Positions 32,522 through 41,005 of a stretch of DNA of 64,000 nt are shown one piece after another. The position numbers and the translations under genes were made by a program. Source of the stretch: Paenibacillus piscarius (lineage in GTDB: Bacteria > Bacillota > Bacilli > Paenibacillales > Paenibacillaceae). Location: positions 124,001-188,000 of the forward strand of contig NZ_JAIEUI010000008.1 in the NCBI RefSeq assembly GCF_022234545.1, given 5' to 3'. Each line of letters starts with the position of its first letter. Within the stretch, counting starts at the first letter, position 1. The notes beneath the pieces were generated by a model. That model saw nothing but the letters and a program-made list of their open reading frames with translations, was not told the origin of the DNA and searched no databases.

Positions 32522-33626
32522 GTCGCACTCTGTGTGAGTGCGTGGATTGAAATAGGATGGGGCGTATATGCGTGTAAATCTCGCTATAGTCGCACTCTAT
32601 GTGAGTGCGTGGATTGAAATTCAGATCGCCAAGAAATTCGACTTCATGGGCCTGGTCGCACTCTATGTGAGTGCGTGGATTGAAATCAACATCGAGCAGC
32701 AGGGCATTGACTTTGTGACCCGTCGCACTCTATGTGAGTGCGTGGATTGAAATAATTTCTGAACGATCCCTGCGGGTATCAAGCCAACTGTCGCACTCTA
32801 CGTGAGTGCGTGGATTGAAATCATCAACGCCGCAGCCGTCTTGTATTTCCGGTCAGGTCGCACTCTACGTGAGTGCGTGGATTGAAATCAAAAGGGAAGT
32901 GGTACCGGGACATGGAGCTTTTTGTCGCACTCTACGTGAGTGCGTGGATTGAAATTCCGTTGGTGTCGGATAGAAACCCAGCCCCGTCTTGTCGCACTCT
33001 ACGTGAGTGCGTGGATTGAAATAAGAAGCTGAGCGACGATGGTGTGAATCAAATACTCGTCGCACTCTACGTGAGTGCGTGGATTGAAATATCGGATATG
33101 CAGTCGGCCACACCAAAGCGATTCATGTCGCACTCTGTGTGAGTGCGTGGATTGAAATATAGCCCGGTGTACCGGTGACGGCGATGAAACTGTCGCGTCG
33201 CACTCTATGTGAGTGCGTGGATTGAAATAGCATGTCGCCCGCTGTCTGCGCGGCCACCAGCAGCGTCGCACTCCGTGTGAGTGCGTGGATTGAAATGTTG
33301 ATGAGGTCTGTTTGGTTAGTCATGGGTACCTCTTCGCACTCTATGTGAGTGAGTGGATTGGAATCCGTTTTTGTAGATCCAGAGACCTTCGACTTGTTGT
33401 CGCATTCTATGTGAATGCGCGAATTGAAATGCGTAATGATTAATGATGTCGGCTACCGTCTTAGTCGCACTCTACGTGAGTGTGTGGATTGAAATCTAAG
33501 GTCGTCAAGCTGGACACCAAGGGAGAGGGTTGCACTCTGTGTGAGTGCGTGGATTGAAATTCGTATATTTTTGGTATAGTTTATGTATGTCCCAGTTGTG
33601 CTCTAAATGAGTACATGGATAGAACT
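32522..33626 (+). CRISPR. Type I-C-like CRISPR array 1: 17 repeats, 16 spacers
   Basis: 32-bp repeats beginning GTCGCACTC and ending GTGCGTGGATTGAAAT start at 32522, 32589, 32655, 32722, 32790, 32857, 32924, 32991, 33059, 33127, 33197, 33265, 33333, 33399, 33464, 33529 and 33595. Spacers are 33-38 bp. The stem GCACTC/GAGTGC is conserved; the loop varies in blocks (TATG in repeats 2-4, TACG in 5-9). The last five copies are degenerate, marking the old, leader-distal end, so transcription is on the plus strand. The repeat is very close to the type I-C repeat of B. halodurans. No cas gene is present in the window. Confidence 0.95.
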
Positions 33627-33631
33627 TTACC

Positions 33632-33658
33632 AAAAAGGCCGACCGCTATACGGCCGAC
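33632..33658 (-). terminator. Terminator of the ketopantoate-reductase-like gene
   Basis: On the minus strand a GGCCG/CGGCC hairpin is followed by TTTTT, 20 bp past the stop of the gene at 33680-34618. Confidence 0.6.
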
Positions 33659-33679
33659 CAAGAGGATCTTAAACCTTTC

Positions 33680-34618
33680 CTATCCTGATACGTCTGATTT
33701 ATGTTGCCCGGAATTTTCCAGCGCCGCAGTAAGCCGCGGCAAAGCGATCCCTAACTTTTTCCCTTCCCGCACAACTTCATGTATCGCAAAGCCTGCTTTG
33801 CTATTGTTGTATTCCATGAAAAGCCGTGCTAAGCTGCCTTTTGCAAAAATCACCTTGTTAAACAGCGTGCCTAGCAGTGCTGGCGGGATCTTAGTCAACA
33901 GCAGAGAAGTCATATCAGCGTTTCCGCCTCTGGCTTTTATTACGGGGATCATTTCCCTCATATTCCTGCCAACATTTGCGAAGGAATCGCTATCATTCAT
34001 GAGTGCCGCAAAACTTCCCAGTCTCAACACCTCGGTTTCCATCGCCGCATTCATCGCGAAGTGATTCCAGAGCCAGTTCTGCATATCCTTGAGCCAGTTA
34101 ATTTTAAAATGGGCACTTTCAAATAGCTTTTTGACCTTGTTGTTAATAGGTTCGGTGCCTACTCGTGGTTGTTCCAGAAACAGCATTTTTAAAAAGCCGC
34201 CTCTAAGCCTGTTGTCCTCAATGCCACCGCCGCCTCCCGGGAACCCAAAGACCACATTGTTCATAGACAGGGGTGAGATCGATGATTTCAAATCCTGCCA
34301 AAGGTTATTGAAGATCAGAACAGGCGTGTTTCCTGCATGAGTCGATAAAAGTTGTGCTGCTGCCGGAAGCTGTTCCGTGTTGACACTCACAATAATGAGA
34401 TCATAATCTGGCCGAATCTCCTCATGCAGCTTGACGTTCCAGCGTTCTTTTATGAGCTGTTTCCTTTTTCGTGCGTCCCACATTTCAAGCTCAATGCTTC
34501 TGCCGAAGGTTGCTTTTCTCCCTTGTCTAACGTAGAACTCCACTGTATGCCCTGCCTGTTCAAAAGCCCAACCATACTGAGTCGATATGACACCTCTGCC
34601 GAAAAATAAAATTCGCAT
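33680..34618 (-). CDS. Ketopantoate reductase-family protein (PanE/ApbA)
   Basis: 312-residue NADPH-dependent 2-ketoacid reductase-like protein. It begins MRILFFGRGVISTQYGWAFEQAG, written here in part: FFGRGVISTQYG is the dinucleotide loop, followed by VEFYVRQGRK (NADPH-specific basic residue). IIVSVNTEQLPAAAQLL is the second strand region, and KGSLARLFMEYNNSKAGFAI lies in the helical C-domain. True PanE has a conserved Lys/Asn/Glu set; the fit is partial, so the substrate may not be ketopantoate. It is divergent from the TetR gene, which may regulate it. Confidence 0.75.
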   Translation of the reverse strand: MRILFFGRGVISTQYGWAFEQAGHTVEFYVRQGRKATFGRSIELEMWDARKRKQLIKERWNVKLHEEIRPDYDLIIVSVNTEQLPAAAQLLSTHAGNTPVLIFNNLWQDLKSSISPLSMNNVVFGFPGGGGGIEDNRLRGGFLKMLFLEQPRVGTEPINNKVKKLFESAHFKINWLKDMQNWLWNHFAMNAAMETEVLRLGSFAALMNDSDSFANVGRNMREMIPVIKARGGNADMTSLLLTKIPPALLGTLFNKVIFAKGSLARLFMEYNNSKAGFAIHEVVREGKKLGIALPRLTAALENSGQHKSDVSG

Positions 34619-34766
34619 ATTAGCCTCCTGAGCCTATATATTAATCCTGGTTGATTATCCAACAACGTGTTGTATAATGTCATTGTATAGGTCTGCTATA
34701 GGACCATCAACCATCAGATTTTTAAGATCTGTCGTATAATCGATGTACAGAACCTGGAGGCCAATA

Positions 34767-35318
34767 ATGAAGAAGCAACCTGAAATTACAGATAAAACAA
34801 GGCAAACCTTTATTAATGTATTCTGCGATTTATATAGCCAGAAACCAATTGAAAAAATAACGATCCAAGAGATCGCGAAACGATCAGGATATAACCGCAG
34901 TACATTTTATCAATACTTTACGGATATCTATGAGTTGTTGGACTACGTGGAAGAGCGTGTCTTTACATCCATTAAAGAGGAAATGGCAACCAGAGAGTTC
35001 TCCACTCATTCTTTCCAAGACGCACTGCAATGCCTGGAAAATGCAGAGGAAATTTCAGTTCTGAAAGCCCTCTTGGGCGACTATGGTTCTGTTCATTTTA
35101 TCGAACGCCTGAAAAGAGAAATTCCCTTGGAGAAATTGATTGTGGACCTTCCGGCAAATGAAGCTTTAGCACCGTATATCATTGAGTTTTACATATCCAC
35201 CTTAATGTCGATGTTTCGCCTGTGGATACGCAATGACAAAGATCTGTCGTCGGAAGAATTGGTCAAGCTGGTAGATACCCTGTTTACAAACGGAATTGGG
35301 ACTACTGTAATTCCTTAA
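34767..35318 (+). CDS. TetR-family regulator
   Basis: 183-residue repressor. The N-terminal HTH is textbook TetR: RQTFINVFCDLYSQKPIEKI, then IQEIAKRSGYNRSTFYQYFT and DIYELLDYVEE. The all-helical C-terminal ligand domain follows. Start at 34767 is supported by CTGGAGG 6 bp upstream; ATG 34743 has none. It is divergently placed to the PanE-like gene, and the intergenic region (34619-34766) has TTGATT-16-TATAAT at 34651-34678 and short inverted repeats, a likely shared operator. Confidence 0.85.
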   Translation: MKKQPEITDKTRQTFINVFCDLYSQKPIEKITIQEIAKRSGYNRSTFYQYFTDIYELLDYVEERVFTSIKEEMATREFSTHSFQDALQCLENAEEISVLKALLGDYGSVHFIERLKREIPLEKLIVDLPANEALAPYIIEFYISTLMSMFRLWIRNDKDLSSEELVKLVDTLFTNGIGTTVIP

Positions 35319-35459
35319 TATGTTAAGATACCTCTTGGGAGCTGCTGCAAGCCATGGGTTACTCTAATCTGGAGCCAATTTGGGTTAAGCGGTGGTAGAT
35401 CCTCATTCTCGGTGCTCTCTGTGATAAGATAGTTGAAAAAACGTAGAGGATAGGATGCC
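35319..35459. other. Short intergenic spacer, nothing assigned
   Basis: 141 bp between the TetR gene and the small membrane protein. No hairpin with T-run or clear promoter recognised apart from a possible TATAAT-like GATAAGAT near 35422. Confidence 0.3.
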
Positions 35460-35717
35460 ATGAAAGCGTTAAAATCCATGTACTATCAATTTATAAGGGA
35501 ACCGCTATGGTTTCAAATTTTTATATCTTTGACTTTACTTGCTTCTATTCTATTTAGCAGTTCAATGTTTTCGAATTATGCCTATTCTAATAGTATTGCC
35601 AAGCTAGCAGCCGCAATCTTCTTTTGCTCGTACGGAATCAAAATGCGCAGGAACCGCCAAATTTCTGTTATTTTCTTTGCACTAACTGGTGTAAGTATTA
35701 TTCTGGCACTAATTTAA
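35460..35717 (+). CDS. Small membrane protein, unknown
   Basis: 85 residues with three hydrophobic segments (about 15-35, 42-58 and 65-84). AGAGGATAGG precedes the ATG. No family recognised. AT-rich; first gene of a possible group with the metallopeptidase and kinase-like genes downstream (20-bp gap). Confidence 0.55.
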   Translation: MKALKSMYYQFIREPLWFQIFISLTLLASILFSSSMFSNYAYSNSIAKLAAAIFFCSYGIKMRRNRQISVIFFALTGVSIILALI

Positions 35718-35736
35718 TTGTCTGGAGAAGATTACA

Positions 35737-36498
35737 TTGACATTACGCAGATCAAAAAGGATCAAAATAATCGGCTTTTCTACCATTCTAGGATTCGTTC
35801 TCATCTTACTGCTCTTATATTTAATTTATACTAAGCAAACTAATGCTGTATTAGTCAAGTTCTCAAATATGAAGCAAATTGCTCATAACGTATACGTTGA
35901 ACCTGATATCAATGAGAGTGAGCAAGCAGAAGTAAGCCATTTTGTTAAGACCTCTGCTGAGAAAATCAAATCACTTTTTAGCCAGAAAGAGTCGATCCCT
36001 GTTGTAATCTATGCAAAATCCAATGAGACTCTGGAAAATTACGCAGACTCAGATATTGGGCAAACTTATTATTATCCATGGAATAGTTATATTGTAATCG
36101 GACCACGCGGTTATAACGTAAACGTCATTGCTCATGAATTTACCCATGCAGAATTAAGGAAGAGGCTCAAAAACAGCAGCAAGGTGCCAGTATGGTTCGA
36201 CGAGGGTTTAGCTGCTATGGTGGATGGCCGGTTTACCGATTATGAGAAGACTTGGAGCATTCAAACGAATGGCGGTAAAGAGCCCGTGGATTTCAATCTT
36301 CTGGACTCCCATTCTGCATTTCAGGCTAAGGCTACAAGTACTATGAATTATGAATTGGCATGTTATGAGGTTTCGAGATGGTACGGGATTGTTGGAACAC
36401 CTGGTTTATTGCAGCTTATTGATTCTCTAAATGAAGGTGAAGATTTCAGTGCGCTTTATAAAGGGATTGAAAGTAATGGGGCTGAAAAAACTGAATGA
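35737..36498 (+). CDS. Membrane-anchored gluzincin-type metallopeptidase
   Basis: 253 residues, TTG start with CTGGAGAAG upstream. One N-terminal transmembrane helix (about 10-30), then an extracellular peptidase-MA-like domain: IAHEFTHAELRKRL gives HEXXH (His133, Glu134, His137), and VPVWFDEGLAAMVDG gives the third ligand Glu156 eighteen residues later, the gluzincin pattern. The protein may cleave or scavenge peptides at the cell surface. Its 3' end overlaps the following gene, whose start is uncertain. Confidence 0.72.
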   Translation: MTLRRSKRIKIIGFSTILGFVLILLLLYLIYTKQTNAVLVKFSNMKQIAHNVYVEPDINESEQAEVSHFVKTSAEKIKSLFSQKESIPVVIYAKSNETLENYADSDIGQTYYYPWNSYIVIGPRGYNVNVIAHEFTHAELRKRLKNSSKVPVWFDEGLAAMVDGRFTDYEKTWSIQTNGGKEPVDFNLLDSHSAFQAKATSTMNYELACYEVSRWYGIVGTPGLLQLIDSLNEGEDFSALYKGIESNGAEKTE

Positions 36499-37456
36499 TT
36501 TGGGTGAGAACGTGACAATAGTAAATAATAATATCCTTAAATTGGTACAAAGGACTGTACGCGAATATATAAACCCTAAGGCAGAAGTCCTAAGTATTGA
36601 GAGCAATTCTATGGGCTTGGGTTTTCAAGCTGTGGAGTTAAATCGCCATTCGGTTATAATCCAGGCGGATTACAAAACATCGAGGGTATCCCTAGTTTCA
36701 AAGCAGGCAACCAGGCTGGAACGGCAAGTATTGCGCGCGCTTTATGCCCAAAGAGCCAATGTACCGTATTCTTATTCAGATGGTGCTGAATCAGAGGAGA
36801 GATCCCTGGTTTGTTTACAGGACGTTGACGCTCAGACAGACTATGGGAGCCTGGATATTCATTCACTTCAGCTCAGTGAGACGAAAACGCTATCACATAT
36901 CCACCTCACTAACTTTGGTCAAAAGAAAGAACTTTCATGGTTACCTGAAGCAGACAGCTTACATATCGAAAAGATGATTCTTGAACGTTGGAAGCCCCAA
37001 TGGCAGAAGGCCAAGGAAAACGAGCAGTTTATAGACGTCTTTGGGGATTACATCCTCTCTGTAGAAGCAGCAGCTAATACGATTCTGGAGGATATTCAAC
37101 AGGTAATTCATGATGAAACCAGCCAGACGTTAATCCATAACGACCTTAATCCGGGAAATGTGCTGGTGCATAACAATGCGGATGTATACTTTATTGATTG
37201 GGAAGAGACACGGTACGGATCTATATTTTTAGATATCCCATTACGGTTTCGTACTTCGGAACAACTGGAGGAGTATAAGCGGCAACTGGCTGTCTCAAAC
37301 ATCGAATTTCCTATTAATCAGTTCAGTCAACTGTATGCGATCGCCTCCCGTTACTTAGGACTTAGATATATGAGTTGGAATTTAGGAGCTTGGACCAGTG
37401 ATTCGCGAGCTAAAGATGATCTAAGGAAATACTTAGACATGGTGACGGGAGCTTGA
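36476..37456 (+). CDS. Aminoglycoside phosphotransferase/choline-kinase-fold protein
   Basis: About 326 residues with the kinase C-lobe marks LIHNDLNPGNVLVHNN (catalytic loop, His221 and Asp223) and VYFIDWEETRYGS (the DFG-like Asp-Trp-Glu), as in APH and choline/homoserine kinases. The N-lobe contains HSVIIQADYKTSRVSLVSKQ, with no glycine-rich loop that I can point to. It could phosphorylate an antibiotic or a small metabolite; resistance is not demonstrated. Starts at 36476 or at GTG 36512; the former overlaps the peptidase gene by 23 bp, hinting at coupling. Confidence 0.7.
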   Translation: MGLKKLNDLGENVTIVNNNILKLVQRTVREYINPKAEVLSIESNSMGLGFQAVELNRHSVIIQADYKTSRVSLVSKQATRLERQVLRALYAQRANVPYSYSDGAESEERSLVCLQDVDAQTDYGSLDIHSLQLSETKTLSHIHLTNFGQKKELSWLPEADSLHIEKMILERWKPQWQKAKENEQFIDVFGDYILSVEAAANTILEDIQQVIHDETSQTLIHNDLNPGNVLVHNNADVYFIDWEETRYGSIFLDIPLRFRTSEQLEEYKRQLAVSNIEFPINQFSQLYAIASRYLGLRYMSWNLGAWTSDSRAKDDLRKYLDMVTGA

Positions 37457-37551
37457 AGCTTCGAGAGTAAGATGCTAACAATGGGCTGTTTACGGAACAA
37501 TTTCCTTTTTGCTTAAGTACATAGAACGGCATACGAAGGAAGGGAAGGATC

Positions 37552-37761
37552 ATGAATTTAAAACGAATGGTTTTAGGAATTGCAGTCCTGGTTATACTTT
37601 TCTGTTCTCTGGCCTTAACACCTTTAGGTAAAAACCTAAGAATTAATACTGCAAAAATGTTAATATCAACTCGGTTTCAAAACGAAACTTGGATGCTTGT
37701 TGGAAAAGATAAAAGGGATGAATTAATCAAAGAATTTAGAGAGAAGTATGCCATACCTTGA
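37552..37761 (+). CDS. Small single-span membrane or exported protein
   Basis: 69 residues: MNLKRMVLGIAVLVILFCSL is a signal anchor or signal peptide, then a short basic/amphipathic region. GAAGGGAAGG gives a good ribosome site. No family recognised. Confidence 0.5.
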   Translation: MNLKRMVLGIAVLVILFCSLALTPLGKNLRINTAKMLISTRFQNETWMLVGKDKRDELIKEFREKYAIP

Positions 37762-37808
37762 TACCTTACTATAATTCTTCCAAATCTAATGAGTGAGGAG
37801 ATTGAAAA

Positions 37809-38267
37809 ATGACTGATCAAACAGTGGCTAGTAGATTAGCAACATTAGGAATCGTTCTCCCCCATGCAAGCGAACCGGCAGCTAAGTACGCAAATTACGT
37901 AAAAGTAAACGGGTTATTGTTCGTTTCAGGCAAAGGACCTGCTGGTACGCCTAAAGGTAAGTTAGGTCAGGAGTATTCCACAGCAGAAGGTTACCAGTTT
38001 GCACGACAAACGGGGATTGAAATTTTGGCTGTACTACAAACAGCTTTAGATACACTGGATAAAGTGAAACGAGTCGTTAAAATTCAGGGTTTTGTTAATG
38101 CGGTCGCTAGTTTCGAAGAGCATCATAAAGTGCTTAATGGCTGTTCTGACCTGATGCTGGATGTTTTCGGTGAAAAAGGTATCCATGCCCGTTCAGTCTT
38201 TGGAGCTGTTTCGGTTAGAGACAATCTTCCCATCATTATTGATTCCATATTTGAGGTTGAGGAGTAA
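37809..38267 (+). CDS. RidA (YjgF/YER057c/UK114) family protein
   Basis: 152-residue member of the RidA superfamily, which deaminates reactive enamine/imine intermediates in its archetype. VNGLLFVSGKGPAGTPKGKL, the helix IEILAVLQTALDTLDKVKRV and RSVFGAVSVRDNLPIIIDSI are the family parts. The longer N-terminus and the Val/Gly pattern fit the YjgH/Rid subgroup with relaxed active site (the key Arg is in RSVFGAVSV). Lies just upstream of the CRISPR leader 2. Confidence 0.85.
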   Translation: MTDQTVASRLATLGIVLPHASEPAAKYANYVKVNGLLFVSGKGPAGTPKGKLGQEYSTAEGYQFARQTGIEILAVLQTALDTLDKVKRVVKIQGFVNAVASFEEHHKVLNGCSDLMLDVFGEKGIHARSVFGAVSVRDNLPIIIDSIFEVEE

Positions 38268-38278
38268 AGGATGCGAGA

Positions 38279-38513
38279 GATTTATAGTTATGCAGAATCA
38301 CTTGCGATGGATTAAAATAGAAAAGAGAGCCGGTGCGAATGCCAAGCTCCCATGAAATTCCTGGGGGTTTCGCACCTCAGAATTTGTCGAAAGTCTATAA
38401 ATCTGAGGGTAGTCTTAAAAAGTCAAGGGTGGACGTATATCTTTTCAAGAATAGAATTAGGGAACAGATAGTAAATGGATACGGGAAAAGCATAGGTTAT
38501 GCTCTTTTTCGCT
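38279..38513 (+). promoter_or_regulatory. CRISPR leader of array 2
   Basis: Homologous to the leader at 32303-32521, with GAGCCGGTGCGAATGCCAAG and TTTCGCACCTC conserved and the GGTGCGAA/TTCGCACC stem kept at 38332-38339 and 38369-38376. The first 42 bp (38279-38320) recur at 41901-41942. Confidence 0.75.
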
Positions 38514-39418
38514 GTCGCACTCCGTGTGAGTGCGTGGATTGAAATTTCGATGTCGCCGCGACGTCTCCTCCGGACGTGTGGTCGCACTCCGTGTGAGTGC
38601 GTGGATTGAAATGCCAAGGACGACGCGGTTAAACGCACACTTGACGAGGTCGCACTCCGTGTGAGTGCGTGGATTGAAATGTTAATCCCTACGCAGATAT
38701 ATCGGTGGCCGGCGTCGCACTCCGTGTGAGTGTGTGGATTGAAATGTTGGCTCATTGCCGCGCCGTCCGTTGCGTATGCGTCGCACTCCGTGTGAGTGCG
38801 TGGATTGAAATATCCTCGCGGTGGCGTCGCTGACGTATCAGGTGCTCGTCGCACTCCGTGTGAGTGCGTGGATTGAAATTTTTGTTTGATCAGCTTCATC
38901 TTGCGCATAGGGCTCGTCGCACTCCGTGTGAGTGCGTGGATTGAAATCTCCAAAGCATAGGAAGAGAGGATGAGTCTAATCCGGTCGCACTCCGTGTGAG
39001 TGCGTGGATTGAAATTACCAGTGCGCTTAAGGTGGTCCTGGACCACAGCCGTCGCACTCCAGGTGAGTGCGTGGATTGAAATAGTTTGGGGTTAGTACGG
39101 ATGTTGGTTGTTGCAATCGTCGCACTCCATGTGAGTGCGTGGATTGAAATTTAATGGGGACGAAGCTCATACCTTTGTAGCTGTAAGTCGCACTCCGTGT
39201 GAGTGCGTGGATTGAAATGCCTCCTGGCTCTGTGGGGACTATGATCTTGCTTGCCGTCGCACTCTGTGTGAGTGCCTGGATTGAAATTGGAGCATGTCCA
39301 GATAGTGTTGAATCATGTTTAGTCGCACTCCGTGTGAGTGCGTGGATTGAAATCAAGCCTTTGTCATTTTCGATCTTGGCGATGACTGTCGCACTCCCTG
39401 TGAGTGCATGCATGAAAT
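38514..39418 (+). CRISPR. Type I-C-like CRISPR array 2: 14 repeats, 13 spacers
   Basis: Repeats start at 38514, 38581, 38649, 38714, 38780, 38848, 38916, 38984, 39051, 39119, 39187, 39256, 39322 and 39388. Twelve have the loop CGTG or a close variant, in contrast to array 1. Spacers are 33-37 bp. The last repeat is 31 bp and altered near its end (GCATGCATGAAAT), marking the leader-distal end. Same orientation as array 1. Confidence 0.95.
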
Positions 39419-39526
39419 ACCGAACAACGGACTAAAAGCCTGCGAATATTAAGATTTGGCTAAGCTTTTAAGAAAAAATCAAGCACCACAGAAAACTACT
39501 TAAGTTCTAATTAGGAGGAGTGAATT

Positions 39527-39883
39527 TTGCAAAACATATCAGACGCAGAAAAGTTGGAATCCATCAAATCATTACAATCAACGATCATGAAGCTGGAGAA
39601 TGCCCTGTCCCAGATGACGCAAAAAGGTACGAATACGACCTTAGTCCAAAAACGTCTTAAAGCGCTTAGCATTGGCTTAGCAGTGCTAGAACAGCTATGG
39701 AATCAAAAACCCCATTCTTACACCCCGGACGATTGTGCAGAAGCACGCAATGTTATAATCGGGTTGACCCCATCCGTCGAATCCAGCTATGCGAAGTCTA
39801 AGGAAGGCAGTCCGCAAAGAACGCTTTTGGAAAGAAGGCTTAGAGCTCTGGAATTAGCGGTTCAAGCGCTTACCGACTCATGA
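39527..39883 (+). CDS. Unknown helical protein with internal duplication
   Basis: 118 residues, TTG start with TAGGAGGAG upstream. Two similar halves are visible: KGTNTTLVQKRLKALSIGLA at about 34-53 and EGSPQRTLLERRLRALELAV at about 94-113, each ending a helical hairpin. Charged and soluble, no signal, no known family. Sits just past array 2. Confidence 0.5.
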   Translation: MQNISDAEKLESIKSLQSTIMKLENALSQMTQKGTNTTLVQKRLKALSIGLAVLEQLWNQKPHSYTPDDCAEARNVIIGLTPSVESSYAKSKEGSPQRTLLERRLRALELAVQALTDS

Positions 39884-39909
39884 TATAATCCTCAAAAGGG
39901 GTGATAGTC

Positions 39910-39981
39910 ATGAGCGGTTTTGTGATTGTTGTTTTGATTTTTGTTGTGTTTTTTGGATGGTTCAGAAAGAAAAAGCAATAA
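39910..39981 (+). CDS. 23-residue hydrophobic peptide
   Basis: Reads MSGFVIVVLIFVVFFGWFRK then KKQ and a TAA. One membrane helix with a short basic tail; AAAGGGGTGA lies about 8 bp before the ATG. Resembles the layout of small membrane peptides such as type I toxins, but no antitoxin RNA can be shown. Confidence 0.4.
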   Translation: MSGFVIVVLIFVVFFGWFRKKKQ

Positions 39982-40135
39982 CCCCATATCCTTGCCCTTA
40001 AACAAATTTATCGGGATGCCTTCGTGTATACATGGAGGCTATTTGCGCTTTCTTTGCTCCACTTAACTAAAAATGTTAGAATTATACTGTGGAGTGAAAT
40101 TAATCTTCCTGATCATTTTAAACGAGGTGAAAACA

Positions 40136-40345
40136 ATGGTAATGATGATCTTAGGCTTGCTATTACTTGCTGTTTCAGTACTCCAGTATTTTAAACCCGA
40201 GTCCAAGATAATCCGTTTAGCTAACCGGGGGTCTAAAGACACTAATAATGTCCATGCACTAAGAAACAACGCTTTAATGGGTCTTACTACTGGAGTAGTA
40301 TTCATCATAATTGGCGTAATCGCCCAGGTATTGACCACAACGTAG
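40136..40345 (+). CDS. Small two-span membrane protein
   Basis: 69 residues from ATG 40136, preceded by GAGGTG; a longer frame from 40073 lacks a ribosome site. Hydrophobic helices at about 1-18 and 44-66 with a charged loop between (FKPESKIIRLANRGSKDTNN). No family recognised. Confidence 0.5.
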   Translation: MVMMILGLLLLAVSVLQYFKPESKIIRLANRGSKDTNNVHALRNNALMGLTTGVVFIIIGVIAQVLTTT

Positions 40346-40386
40346 GTAGCTTACAGCAGCAACTTTACAGTGAGGGAGGATCCCAC

Positions 40387-40935
40387 TTGACCCTTCAGGC
40401 TGTATTTATTGATCGCGATGGAACCTTGGGCGGGAACGGCCATTTCATTCATCCGCGGGATTTTGAATTATATCCATCCTCAACAGAAGCGTTGCAACTG
40501 CTCAAAGAACATGGAATCCCGATCATCGCCCTTACGAATCAGCACAACATATCGAGGGGACGGGCTACAGAAATAGATTTCCGGAATGAATTTGACAGTT
40601 ACGGATTCGACGCTGCCTACATATGTCCCCATGAGCCCGAAGACGGCTGTGTATGCCACAAACCGCAACCTGGAATGCTCCAGCAAGCGGCCGCCGATCT
40701 TGGAATAGATTTAACCCGGTGTGCGGTGATTGGCGATGTGGGTTCCACGGATATGCTTGCAGCGGCAGCAGTGGGGGCCAGCAGGATTCTGGTCGAGACA
40801 GGCTGGGGGATGCAGTCTTTGGATAAATACCGTCACCTCTGGTATGAGCAGGCAGCACCGGATTATATTGCGAAGGACCTCCTGGATGCGGCAAAATGGC
40901 TGGTTAGCACAATAAAGCGGACAACGGCTGAGTAG
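40387..40935 (+). CDS. HAD-family phosphatase, GmhB/HisB-like
   Basis: 182-residue HAD hydrolase. Motif I is FIDRDGTLGG (Asp nucleophile and acid), motif II LTNQHN, and motif IV IGDVGSTDMLAAAAVG. The zinc-loop CPHEPEDGCVCHKPQPGML is diagnostic for the GmhB/HisB-N branch, which dephosphorylates heptose bisphosphate or histidinol phosphate; the true substrate here is open. TTG start with GAGGGAGG upstream. A strong terminator overlaps its end. Confidence 0.82.
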   Translation: MTLQAVFIDRDGTLGGNGHFIHPRDFELYPSSTEALQLLKEHGIPIIALTNQHNISRGRATEIDFRNEFDSYGFDAAYICPHEPEDGCVCHKPQPGMLQQAAADLGIDLTRCAVIGDVGSTDMLAAAAVGASRILVETGWGMQSLDKYRHLWYEQAAPDYIAKDLLDAAKWLVSTIKRTTAE

Positions 40936-40961
40936 GGCAGTGTTGTCCGCTTTGCTTTTTT
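40914..40961 (+). terminator. Terminator of the HAD phosphatase gene
   Basis: 12-bp stem AAAGCGGACAAC / GTTGTCCGCTTT followed by a run of Ts. It begins inside the 3' end of the coding sequence. Confidence 0.85.
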
Positions 40962-41005
40962 ACAGATGTATGTTGGAACGATTTTGAATGTATAGCTGCG
41001 ATGGA

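Noticed and set aside
32865..33323. ORFs with repeated NPRTHVECD / FQSTHSRRVR words
   Set aside because: These are translations of the CRISPR repeats (also at 38423-39413); not proteins.
36476..37456. Calling the APH-fold protein an antibiotic-resistance gene
   Set aside because: Only the kinase catalytic loop is recognisable; many APH-fold proteins phosphorylate metabolites.
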